Positions 1 to 6,049 of a DNA stretch of 6,049 nt are shown piece after piece. The DNA comes from DATLNF01 sp035536235 (GTDB taxonomy: Bacteria; Actinomycetota; Actinomycetes; BP-191). Made by a program: the position numbers and the translations under genes. The notes under the pieces were generated by a model that worked only from the letters and a program-made list of their open reading frames with translations, made no database searches and was not told where the DNA came from. Position 1 is the stretch's first letter. The number at the start of each line of letters is the position of its first letter. The stretch covers positions 1 through 6,049 of the forward strand of contig DATLOQ010000114.1 in assembly GCA_035536235.1 (NCBI GenBank), given 5' to 3'.

Positions 1-549
<549 letters not shown>

Positions 550-560
550 GGCTAGGTATG

Positions 561-566
561 CCCCTT
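561..566 (-). promoter_or_regulatory. atpD ribosome binding site merged with the atpG stop
   Basis: AAGGGG uses the two final A bases of the atpG TAA stop and lies 11 nt before the atpD ATG at 549. This is a slightly long spacer but the only purine-rich site present. Confidence 0.65.
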
Positions 567-1452
567 ATTCGTTGTCCGCGGACAGCGCCTCGGCGCCGCC
601 CACGATCTCGGAGATCTCGGTGGTGATCTCGGCCTGCCGCGCGCGGTTGGCGTCGCGGGTGAGGATCTTGACGAGCTCGTCGGCGTTGTCGGTCGCGGCC
701 TTCATGGCGCGTCGACGGGCCGCGTGCTCAGAGGCTGCCGCGTCGAGCAGGCAGGCGAAGACCCGGCTCTCGACGTAGCGCGGCAGCAGGGCTTCGAGGA
801 TGGACTCGGCATCGGGCTCGAACTCGATGTCGGCCGACAGCGTGCCCTCGGCGGTCTCCTCGCGCGGCGGCGGGACGACGGGGAGCAGCTGAACGACCTT
901 GGGCCGCTGGGTGACGACCGACTTGTACTCGGTGTAGGCGATGACCACCCGGTCGACCTTGCCGGAGAGGTAGTCGGCGACAAGTGCTTCGCCGATCTCC
1001 TTCGCCACGGTGTACGGCGGGGTGTCGCTGTGCCCGGTCCAGACGCCGGCCGGCTCGACCTGGCGGTAGCGGAAGTAGGACAGCGCCTTGCGGCCGTAGG
1101 TGTAGAGCTCTATCCCCTTGCTTGCGGCCGCGGCCTCGCGACGCTCCAGCTCGACCAGCTTGATGACGTTGGTCGAGTACGCGCCGGCCAGCCCACGGTC
1201 CGCGGTGACCGCGAGCACTCCCACTGTCGACTCGGTCTCGCGCGCGGTCAGCAGCTCGGCGCCGCCCCCGCCCGCTGCCATGAGGTCCGCGACGATCCGC
1301 GAGATCTCCTCGGCGTAAGGCCGGGCTGCCTCGCTGCGGGCCTGCGCCTTGACGATGCGCGACGCCGCGATCAGCTCCATCGCGCGAGTGATCTTCTGCG
1401 TGCTCTTCACCGACTTGATGCGCCGGCGTACCTCGCGAAGCTTGCCTGCCAC
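565..1452 (-). CDS. atpG: ATP synthase F1 subunit gamma
   Basis: This is the central rotor shaft of F1 (295 residues; E. coli has 287). It transmits c-ring rotation to the alpha3beta3 head. The N-terminal helix (AGKLREVRRRIKSVKSTQKITRAM) and the C-terminal helix form the coiled-coil shaft. The family C-terminal signature ITTEISEIVGGAEA is at residues 276-289, preceded by the conserved RRRAMKAATDNADEL (residues 247-260). The open frame extends upstream to 1545, but that would overlap atpA and add 31 Arg/Pro/Cys-rich residues with no family resemblance. The GTG at 1452 gives the canonical N-terminus and has an AGGGG Shine-Dalgarno sequence (1464-1460, spacer 7 nt) that shares bases with the atpA stop. 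The gene starts 10 nt after atpA and ends with TAA 15 nt before atpD. I see no clear mid-protein insertion of the kind described for mycobacterial gamma, though this needs an alignment. Confidence 0.97.
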   Translation of the reverse strand: MAGKLREVRRRIKSVKSTQKITRAMELIAASRIVKAQARSEAARPYAEEISRIVADLMAAGGGGAELLTARETESTVGVLAVTADRGLAGAYSTNVIKLVELERREAAAASKGIELYTYGRKALSYFRYRQVEPAGVWTGHSDTPPYTVAKEIGEALVADYLSGKVDRVVIAYTEYKSVVTQRPKVVQLLPVVPPPREETAEGTLSADIEFEPDAESILEALLPRYVESRVFACLLDAAASEHAARRRAMKAATDNADELVKILTRDANRARQAEITTEISEIVGGAEALSADNE

Positions 1453-1459
1453 CTCGTCG

Positions 1460-1464
1460 CCCCT
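1460..1464 (-). promoter_or_regulatory. atpG ribosome binding site merged with the atpA stop
   Basis: AGGGG, formed from the last two bases of the atpA TAG plus the next three, sits 7 nt before the atpG GTG. It fixes the gamma start at 1452 rather than the longer upstream frame and implies re-initiation by ribosomes finishing atpA. Confidence 0.75.
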
Positions 1465-3115
1465 AGACCGACGGCTTGTCGCCGGGCTGACGCATGCGCA
1501 TGGTGCCCTCGCTGGCAGCCTCCTCGGCCGCACGCTCCGCGGCACTGGCTGCGTGGATGTCGTCCCCGGTCACCTCGGCGGTGAACTGCGTCAGCACGAC
1601 GTCAGCCGCTGCCTTCAGCCGGGGCTCGACCTCGTCGAGCGGCGCGTTGTTGTCGAGCGAGTCGAGCACGGCCGCGTCGCGGGTCTGCAGGTGCTCGATC
1701 AGCGTCTTCTCGAAGCGCTTGACGTCGGCGACGGGCACCCCGTCGAGGTAGCCCTTGCTGGCTGCCCAGATGATGGCCACCTGCTCGGCCAGGCGGACCG
1801 GGACGTACTGCGGCTGCTTGAGCACCTCGACCAGGCGGATCCCCCGGTCGAGCTGCTGCTGCGAGGACTTGTCGAGGTCGGAGCCGAACGCCGCGAACGC
1901 CTCGAGCTCGCGGAACTGCGCCAGGTCAAGACGCAGCGTGCCGGCGACCTTCTTCATCGCCTTGGTCTGGGCATTGCCGCCGACCCGAGAGACAGAGATG
2001 CCGACGTTGATGGCCGGTCGGACACCCTGGTAGAAGAGGTCGGTCTCCAGGAAGATCTGGCCGTCTGTGATGGAGATGACGTTGGTCGGGATGTACGCCG
2101 ACACGTCGCCGCCGCGGGTCTCGATGAGCGGCAGCGCGGTTAGCGAGCCACCGCCGAGGTCGTCGGACAGGCGAGCAGCGCGTTCGAGCAGCCGCGAATG
2201 CAGGTAGAAGACGTCACCAGGGTAGGCCTCGCGGCCCGGCGGGCGACGCAGCAGCAGCGACAGGGTCCGGTAGGCGACGGCCTGCTTGGACAGGTCGTCG
2301 TAGACGATGAGGCCAGCCTTGCCGTCGTACATCCACTGGGCGCCGATGGCCGCACCGGAGTACGGCGCGAGGTACTGGAAGGGCGCCGGCGAGGACGCCG
2401 GGGCGCTGACGACGACGGTGTACTCCATCGCGCCGGCCTCGGTCAGCGTGTTGACGACCTCGGCGACGGTGGAGGCCTTCTGGCCGATGGCGACGTAGAT
2501 GCAGCGGACTTCCTTGTCGGTCTTCCAGAAGCGGCGCTGGTTGATGATCGCGTCGAGGGCGACCGCGGTCTTGCCGGTCTGGCGGTCACCGATGATCAGC
2601 TGGCGCTGGCCGCGGCCGACCGGGGTGATGGCGTCGATGGCCTTGACGCCGGTGAGCAGCGGCTGGGTCACCGGCTGGCGCTCCACGACGGAGGCCGCCT
2701 GCACCTCGAGGCGACGGGTCTCGGTGGTGGCGATCGGGCCCTTGCCGTCCAGCGGGTTGCCGAGCGGGTCGATCACTCGGCCGAGCATGGCGTCGCCGAC
2801 CGGGATCGAGAGGATCCGCCCGGTCAGCGTGACCGGCGCGCCCTCTTCGATCGACGCCGAGTCACCGAGGACGACCGCGCCGACCTGGTCCTCTTCCAGG
2901 TTGAGCGCGAGCGCCTGGATCACGCCGGCCGTCTGCGTCTGGATCTCGAGGATCTCATTGGCCATGCACTGCGGCAGGCCGCTGATACGGGCGATGCCGT
3001 CACCGGCCTCGAGGACACGGCCGACCTCCTCGCGCTGCAGCGACGGGGCGAACTCGTTCGCCACCTTGCGCAGCGCGGCGGAGATCTCATCGGGGCGGAT
3101 CGAGAGCTCGGTCAC
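1463..3115 (-). CDS. atpA: ATP synthase F1 subunit alpha
   Basis: This is the non-catalytic nucleotide-binding subunit of the F1 alpha3beta3 hexamer (550 residues). Visible are the N-terminal delta-contacting helix and beta-barrel (residues 1-95), Walker A GDRQTGKT at 176-183, a Walker B-like segment LIVYDD at 269-274, the alpha/beta signature PAINVGISVS at 367-376, and R377 directly after it, the expected arginine finger reaching into the beta catalytic site. The C-terminal helical domain follows. Relative to the roughly 513-residue E. coli protein, the chain continues for about 35 residues after FTAEVTGDD. This Ala/Glu-rich tail (about 516-550) resembles in length the actinobacterial alpha extension that restrains ATP hydrolysis in mycobacteria. 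The start is GTG at 3115, with GGAG at 3129-3126 and a 10-nt spacer. The stop is TAG, and atpG begins 10 nt later. Confidence 0.98.
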   Translation of the reverse strand: MTELSIRPDEISAALRKVANEFAPSLQREEVGRVLEAGDGIARISGLPQCMANEILEIQTQTAGVIQALALNLEEDQVGAVVLGDSASIEEGAPVTLTGRILSIPVGDAMLGRVIDPLGNPLDGKGPIATTETRRLEVQAASVVERQPVTQPLLTGVKAIDAITPVGRGQRQLIIGDRQTGKTAVALDAIINQRRFWKTDKEVRCIYVAIGQKASTVAEVVNTLTEAGAMEYTVVVSAPASSPAPFQYLAPYSGAAIGAQWMYDGKAGLIVYDDLSKQAVAYRTLSLLLRRPPGREAYPGDVFYLHSRLLERAARLSDDLGGGSLTALPLIETRGGDVSAYIPTNVISITDGQIFLETDLFYQGVRPAINVGISVSRVGGNAQTKAMKKVAGTLRLDLAQFRELEAFAAFGSDLDKSSQQQLDRGIRLVEVLKQPQYVPVRLAEQVAIIWAASKGYLDGVPVADVKRFEKTLIEHLQTRDAAVLDSLDNNAPLDEVEPRLKAAADVVLTQFTAEVTGDDIHAASAAERAAEEAASEGTMRMRQPGDKPSV

Positions 3116-3164
3116 AGGTCAATGTCTCCAGAAGTCGGCGGTGAAGCGTTGGGAGTACGGCGAA

Positions 3165-3701
3165 CTAGCCGGCAAGCAGGCTGGCGCGGAGCTGGTCGAG
3201 GCGACGCTTGACCGAGCCGTCGATGACCTCGTCGCCGATGGTCGTGACGACGCCGCCCAGGACGCTGGGATCGACGATGACCTTCACGTCGACCGGACGG
3301 CCCCGGCTGGTGGAGAGCACCTGGGCGAGGCGCGTGCGCTGCTCCTCGCTGATCGGCGCCGCCACCCGGACCTCGGCCACGGCCGCCTGGCCGTGCTCGC
3401 TGGCGGTGGCGATGAAGCGGTCGACGACTCGCCCGAGGTCACGGGCCCGACCGGCCTCGACCAGCATGCTGACGAGCCGCACGGTCACCGGGTGCGCCTT
3501 GGTCTCGAGCAGCTCGCCGACGATGCGCGACTTGGCCTCGGCGATCTGCCCCGGGTCGGTCAGCGCCGCGCGGAGGTCCGAGCTGCTGTCGACGGTGCGG
3601 GCGAACCGGAAGAGCTCGTCGCCGACTCGGTCGGCGACGTCCTCGGCCTGGGCGATCTCGAACAGCGCCCGGGCGTAGCCCTCGATGTGCTTGTCACTCA
3701 T
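3165..3701 (-). CDS. atpH: ATP synthase F1 subunit delta
   Basis: This is the peripheral-stalk subunit delta (178 residues; E. coli 177). It sits on top of F1 and ties the alpha N-terminus to the b dimer so that the head does not rotate. The N-terminal helical domain begins with the typical GYARALFEIA (residues 8-17). The C-terminal part carries the delta signature region VKVIVDPSVLGGVVTTIGDEVIDGSV (about 139-164), and the protein ends in LDQLRASLLAG. It is a separate gene and not fused to b as in Mycobacterium. The ATG at 3701 lies 9 nt after the atpF stop, with an AGGA (3712-3709, spacer 7 nt) partly made from that TAG stop. The gene ends in TAG and is followed by a 49-nt spacer before atpA. 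Confidence 0.97.
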   Translation of the reverse strand: MSDKHIEGYARALFEIAQAEDVADRVGDELFRFARTVDSSSDLRAALTDPGQIAEAKSRIVGELLETKAHPVTVRLVSMLVEAGRARDLGRVVDRFIATASEHGQAAVAEVRVAAPISEEQRTRLAQVLSTSRGRPVDVKVIVDPSVLGGVVTTIGDEVIDGSVKRRLDQLRASLLAG

Positions 3702-3708
3702 CGCGTCG

Positions 3709-3712
3709 TCCT
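3709..3712 (-). promoter_or_regulatory. atpH ribosome binding site merged with the atpF stop
   Basis: AGGA begins inside the atpF TAG stop and lies 7 nt before the atpH ATG at 3701. The 9-nt intergenic gap and shared bases suggest coupled translation of b and delta. Confidence 0.65.
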
Positions 3713-4259
3713 AGTTCTGCGAGGCGGTCGTCGACAGCTCGTCGATGTAGCGCTCCACCAGCTGACGCTGCGCGTCGCTGTCGAGCGACTGCCCGACCAC
3801 GCGACCGGCCACCTGGATGGAGAGCTCCGCGAGGGTGGACCGCAGCTCGACCTGGGCCCGGTTGGACTCCGCGCGGATGTCGCTCTGCGCGCGGGTGACG
3901 ATCGTCTGCGCCTCGGCCTCGGCGCGCGAGCGCGCCTCGGTGACGATGCCCTCCGCCGTACGACGGCCTTCGTCGATGATGCGGTTGGCCTCGGACTGCG
4001 CGTCGGCCAGCTTGGCCCGGTAGTCGGCCAGCAGCACGTCGGCGTCGGCCCGCACCTGGTCGGCCGCCGTGATCTGACCGGTGACGGCCGCCTCGCGCTC
4101 GGCCAGCACCTTGTTGAGCTTGGGCAGGGCCACCCTGCTCACGATCAGGAACAGGATCGTGAAGAAGACGGCTGCCCAGATCAGCTCGCTGAGCACCGGG
4201 ACGACCGGCGAGAAGAGCTCGCCGTGCTCCTCTTCGGCGGCGAGCAGGACGTTCACCAT
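3711..4259 (-). CDS. atpF: ATP synthase Fo subunit b
   Basis: This is the membrane-anchored peripheral stator stalk (182 residues), which acts as a dimer linking subunit a to delta and F1. A short N-terminus (MVNVLLAAEEEHGELFSP) leads into a single hydrophobic transmembrane helix at about residues 24-44. The conserved junction VALPKLNKVLAERE (43-56) follows, then a long charged Ala/Glu/Arg-rich helix (about 55-155), as expected of the b coiled coil. There is no hint of a C-terminal delta domain. The ATG at 4259 has an AAAGG Shine-Dalgarno sequence (4274-4270, spacer 10 nt) and lies 30 nt after atpE. The stop is TAG. Identity comes from architecture, the membrane-proximal motif and position between atpE and atpH. 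One b gene is seen; no b' paralogue is present in the window. Confidence 0.96.
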   Translation of the reverse strand: MVNVLLAAEEEHGELFSPVVPVLSELIWAAVFFTILFLIVSRVALPKLNKVLAEREAAVTGQITAADQVRADADVLLADYRAKLADAQSEANRIIDEGRRTAEGIVTEARSRAEAEAQTIVTRAQSDIRAESNRAQVELRSTLAELSIQVAGRVVGQSLDSDAQRQLVERYIDELSTTASQN

Positions 4260-4289
4260 GTGATGAAGGCCTTTCGGAAGAGGACGGAA

Positions 4290-4562
4290 CTAGCCGGCGA
4301 CGATGAAGGACAGGGCGAGGCCGAAGATGGCCAGCGCCTCGACGAGCGCGATGCCGATGAACATGGTGGTTCGCAGCTGGCCGGCCGCTTCGGGCTGACG
4401 CGCGATGGCCTGCACGGTCTGGCCGACGAGGTAGCCGATGCCGATGCCGGGGCCGATCGCGGCGAGGCCGTAGACCAGACCGCGGGCGATGGCGGTGAAG
4501 CCCTCGTTGTTGTTGCCGGTCGTGGCAGTCTCGGCCGCCTGGGCCAGGACGCTGATGTCCAT
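4290..4562 (-). CDS. atpE: ATP synthase Fo subunit c (proteolipid)
   Basis: This is the ring-forming proteolipid that carries ions through the membrane (90 residues). It forms a helical hairpin: the first membrane helix contains the Gly-rich GPGIGIGYLVG (37-47), the polar loop is ARQPEAAG (54-61), and the second helix contains the essential carboxylate E75 in ALVEALAIFG. A76 stands where Na+-type rings have Ser after the Glu, and I42 aligns with the Na+-liganding Gln of Ilyobacter, so H+ coupling is inferred. The frame is open to 4610, but the ATG at 4562 gives the expected MDISVLAQ-type start; the added upstream residues (MRRPRRTTLQQTKESD) come from the leader. The N-terminus before helix 1 is rather long (about 25 residues, Asn/Thr-rich). 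The Shine-Dalgarno sequence is weak (AAAGAGAG, 4574-4567). The gene lies 77 nt after atpB, behind a hairpin. The stop is TAG. Confidence 0.97.
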   Translation of the reverse strand: MDISVLAQAAETATTGNNNEGFTAIARGLVYGLAAIGPGIGIGYLVGQTVQAIARQPEAAGQLRTTMFIGIALVEALAIFGLALSFIVAG

Positions 4563-4585
4563 GTCGCTCTCTTTCGTCTGCTGGA

Positions 4586-4608
4586 GCGTCGTCCGACGTG
4601 GGCGACGC
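4586..4608 (-). other. Hairpin in the atpB-atpE leader
   Basis: In the 77-nt atpB-atpE spacer the transcript can form a stem of GCGTCG-CC against GG-A-CGACGC: eight pairs with one bulged A and a six-nt loop CACGTC. It ends 23 nt before the atpE ATG. No U-tract follows, so it is not a Rho-independent terminator. A role in mRNA processing, stability or raised atpE translation is inference only; folding energy was not computed. Confidence 0.5.
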
Positions 4609-4639
4609 ATCGTGACCGGGGAGGTGGAGCGGGTGACGC

Positions 4640-5404
4640 CTAGTGCTGCGGGTGAACCGCCCCACCGATGTAGAGCGCGGTGAGCGTGGTGAAGATGAAG
4701 GCCTGCAGGAAGCCGACGAAGACCTCGAACGCGGTGAGCGTGACGCCGATGGCGAGCACGAAGGGCAGCGCGAGCACCTTCGGCGACGCCACGGCCACCG
4801 ACGCGGCTAGCACCGTCAGCAGCGTCAAGATGAGGTGACCGGCGAGCATGTTGAAGGTCAGTCGCAGGGTCAGCGTGATGGGCCGGATGATGATGTTGGA
4901 GAGGAACTCGATCGGCGTCAGCAGGATGTAGAGCACCAGGGGCACGCCGGGCGGGAAGAGGATGTCCTTGAAGTAGGTGCCGATGCCGTTGATCCGCATG
5001 CCCTCGACGTTGAACACCAGCCAGGCCATCAGGGACAAGAAGAGCGGCACGGCGATCTTCGACGTCGCCGGGAAGGCGATGAACGGGAAGACCTCCATGA
5101 AGTTGAACGTGAAGATCAGCAGGAAGGTCGTGGCGAGGTAGGGCACGTAGCGGGCCCCGTCGTGGCCGATGACCTCCTCGGCGATGTTCTTGCGCACGAA
5201 GGAGAACAGCGTCTCCCCGATGAGCTGCCGCTTGCCGGGCACCACCTGCGGTGACCCGAGCACGCCCGAGAGCACCAGGAGGGCGATCAGGAAGGCGATC
5301 GCCATCGACAGCACGGTCCAGTTGATGCCGAGCGGGTTGCCACCGAAGGGCTGGAAGTCGAACAGGTTGTTGAGGGAGGGCACACCCTCCGCCAGCACCG
5401 TCAC
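4640..5404 (-). CDS. atpB: ATP synthase Fo subunit a
   Basis: This is the stator channel subunit that passes protons to and from the c-ring (254 residues). It is strongly hydrophobic, with membrane segments at roughly 29-49, 90-110, 117-135, 152-173, 183-205 and 211-245. The essential arginine is R181 in IIIRPITLTLRLTFNMLAGH; the preceding PIEFLSN (164-170) is also typical, and E227 and Q234 lie in the last helices. The residue at the usual Gly/Ala position three after the arginine is F184, so the family signature pattern is not perfectly met. The start is GTG at 5404, overlapping the atpI TGA in a GTGA junction, with GAGAGG (5418-5413) and an 8-nt spacer. The N-terminus has no long leader. 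The stop is TAG. Identity is secure from the arginine helix and the position before atpE. Confidence 0.97.
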   Translation of the reverse strand: MTVLAEGVPSLNNLFDFQPFGGNPLGINWTVLSMAIAFLIALLVLSGVLGSPQVVPGKRQLIGETLFSFVRKNIAEEVIGHDGARYVPYLATTFLLIFTFNFMEVFPFIAFPATSKIAVPLFLSLMAWLVFNVEGMRINGIGTYFKDILFPPGVPLVLYILLTPIEFLSNIIIRPITLTLRLTFNMLAGHLILTLLTVLAASVAVASPKVLALPFVLAIGVTLTAFEVFVGFLQAFIFTTLTALYIGGAVHPQH

Positions 5405-5841
5405 GTGGTCTGCCTCTCAGTCAGCGGTCCGACGAACGTCGTACCGCGTGCCACCAGCCAACTCTGCGCAGCAACCACGCAGCCTTCAGCAACCATCACC
5501 GTCACCGCCACCGGCAGCACCGGCAAACCGAGCGGACCGATCCCCACTACCAACGCCGCGGCCAGCAGGAGCAGGCGGATGGGGAGCACCGCGAGCACCA
5601 GGCCGACGCCGATCTGCCGTGAGGTGAGACCACCCCACCACGAGACCAGTGCCGCGATCACGCCGTTGAGCCCCACTGCACCGACTGCCCAGAGGGCACC
5701 CAGCGCACCATCTCTACCTGCCGCAACCGCACCTGCCAGAGCCGCGGGAACGGCCCCCGCGAGGGCCATCCAGATCGCGACCCGAACGAGGCGCCGGTCG
5801 AGGTCGAGGTCGATCCGGTCAGCTGAGCGCACGTTCGGCAT
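5401..5841 (-). CDS. atpI: AtpI-like ATP synthase-associated membrane protein
   Basis: This is a 146-residue membrane protein directly upstream of atpB, the usual place of AtpI (ATP synthase protein I), thought to assist Fo or c-ring assembly or cation supply. An acidic and basic N-terminus (DRIDLDLDRRLVR, 8-20) is followed by four predicted hydrophobic segments at about 21-42, 46-68, 77-101 and 106-129. Polar residues within the family-like pattern include N59 and R89. The sequence is weakly conserved, so the call rests on topology, size and position. The ATG at 5841 is chosen because AAAAGG (5856-5851, spacer 9 nt) precedes it. The frame extends further up to 6003, but that part is Ser/Arg-rich and antiparallel in character to nothing known, lying wholly inside the preceding gene. 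A GTG at 5832 is a weaker alternative. It overlaps the upstream gene by 23 nt and atpB by 4 nt. Confidence 0.82.
   Translation of the reverse strand: MPNVRSADRIDLDLDRRLVRVAIWMALAGAVPAALAGAVAAGRDGALGALWAVGAVGLNGVIAALVSWWGGLTSRQIGVGLVLAVLPIRLLLLAAALVVGIGPLGLPVLPVAVTVMVAEGCVVAAQSWLVARGTTFVGPLTERQTT
5413..5418 (-). promoter_or_regulatory. atpB ribosome binding site inside atpI
   Basis: GAGAGG lies 8 nt before the GTG start of atpB at 5404 and within the last codons of atpI. It supports the GTG start and the 4-nt GTGA overlap. Confidence 0.7.
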
Positions 5842-6049
5842 TCCGGTCAGCCTTTTCCCTTTCTCGGGTCCGCTCGGCCGCCTGCGTCCGCTTGACGAGG
5901 ACGTAGAAGCCGAGGGCGTTGCCGCCCAGGAGCCCGAGGATGAAGAGGACGTGACCGGTGCCGAGCCATGCGTCGGCGAACCAGCCGAGTGCGCCGTAGA
6001 CAACCGTCGCTGCCACGAGCTCGATGACGGCGTTCCACGCCATCCCGAG
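5819..6049 (-). CDS. AtpZ/AtpI-like small membrane protein, 5' end uncertain
   Basis: This is a small two-helix membrane protein at the head of the visible atp operon. Hydrophobic helices cover roughly MAWNAVIELVAATVVYGALGWFADAWLG and GHVLFILGLLGGNALGFYVLV, followed by a charged cytoplasmic-type tail (KRTQAAERTREREKADRNAERALS). The two-helix hairpin, the GALGWFADAWLGT motif and the G-x-x-x-G-rich second helix resemble the AtpZ / F0F1-ATPase accessory family, proposed to act with AtpI in Mg2+/Ca2+ transport or ATP synthase assembly. An ATG at 6043 would give 74 residues, but the frame remains open through CTC GGG to the window edge and no ribosome site can be seen, so the true start may lie outside. 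The TGA stop at 5819 is 23 nt inside atpI, suggesting translational coupling. The family call is by pattern, not search. Confidence 0.75.
   Translation of the reverse strand, partial: LGMAWNAVIELVAATVVYGALGWFADAWLGTGHVLFILGLLGGNALGFYVLVKRTQAAERTREREKADRNAERALS
5851..5856 (-). promoter_or_regulatory. atpI ribosome binding site inside the upstream gene
   Basis: AAAAGG, within a longer purine run (AAAGGGAAAAGG), lies 9 nt before the ATG at 5841, inside the coding sequence of the AtpZ-like gene. It decides the atpI start. Confidence 0.65.

Noticed and set aside
1453..1545. N-terminal extension of gamma upstream of the GTG at 1452
   Set aside because: The extra residues overlap the end of atpA and do not resemble gamma, whose family N-terminus begins at AGKLREVRRRI.
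3116..3164. Possible promoter or terminator in the 49-nt atpH-atpA spacer
   Set aside because: No stem with a U-run and no convincing -10/-35 pair; only the atpA ribosome site (GGAG at 3126-3129) is clear.
2198..3211. A 337-codon plus-strand open frame antisense to atpA
   Set aside because: Low-complexity Arg/Asp/Gly/Leu composition, wholly antisense to the coding sequence of alpha; a GC-bias shadow.
3161..4296. Shared 12-mer GCCGGCTAGTTC at the ends of both atpE and atpH
   Set aside because: Both genes end in Ala-Gly-TAG, so most of the match is coding coincidence; two copies with no further extension are not a convincing repeat.
2499..4643. A 714-codon open frame on the plus strand, antisense to atpA, atpH, atpF and atpE
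   Set aside because: It is opposite four well-identified genes and its product is Asp/Arg/Gly-rich with no recognisable domain. Long antisense frames of this kind are expected from GC-biased third positions.
3694..4665. A 323-codon minus-strand open frame across atpE and atpF in another frame
   Set aside because: It is extremely Arg/His/Pro-rich and overlaps two certain genes in the same direction; it is a frame shadow, not a fusion.
5842..6003. N-terminal Ser-rich extension of AtpI
   Set aside because: It lies entirely inside the AtpZ-like gene in another frame, and a good ribosome site precedes the ATG at 5841.

Overview
The window is a GC-rich bacterial F-type ATP synthase (atp) operon. 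Every gene is on the minus strand, so transcription runs from high to low coordinates. In that direction the order is: an AtpZ-like small membrane protein (5' end at or beyond the window edge), an AtpI-like protein, atpB (a), atpE (c), atpF (b), atpH (delta), atpA (alpha), atpG (gamma), and the first 183 codons of atpD (beta), which runs off the left edge. The epsilon gene atpC would be expected beyond atpD, outside the window.

The organism is most likely a member of the Actinomycetota. The support is high GC with strongly GC-biased third codon positions, frequent GTG starts (atpA, atpB, atpG), and a roughly 35-residue C-terminal tail on the alpha subunit of the kind known in actinobacteria. 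Subunits b and delta are encoded separately, so this is not the fused b-delta arrangement of Mycobacterium. I cannot name the genus with confidence.

Layout in transcript order: atpZ-like (6049-5819) overlaps atpI (5841-5401) by 23 nt. atpI overlaps atpB (5404-4640) by 4 nt in a GTGA junction. A 77-nt spacer with a hairpin precedes atpE (4562-4290). A 30-nt spacer leads to atpF (4259-3711), 9 nt to atpH (3701-3165), 49 nt to atpA (3115-1463), 10 nt to atpG (1452-565) and 15 nt to atpD (549-1). No intergenic gap exceeds 77 nt, and I see no internal terminator or convincing promoter, so this looks like one polycistronic unit whose main promoter lies upstream of 6049.

Together the genes encode the membrane Fo motor (a, b, c) and the F1 catalytic head (alpha, beta, gamma, delta), which couple ion flow across the cytoplasmic membrane to ATP synthesis. 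AtpI and AtpZ are probable assembly or accessory factors. The c-subunit ion site (E75 with A76, and I42 where Na+-type enzymes carry Gln) points to proton coupling. The window is an ordinary housekeeping locus, and I found no undescribed system. The points that deserve a second look are modest: five consecutive TAG stops, stop codons merged with Shine-Dalgarno sequences, the atpB-atpE hairpin, an atypical residue beside the essential arginine of subunit a, and the alpha C-terminal tail.
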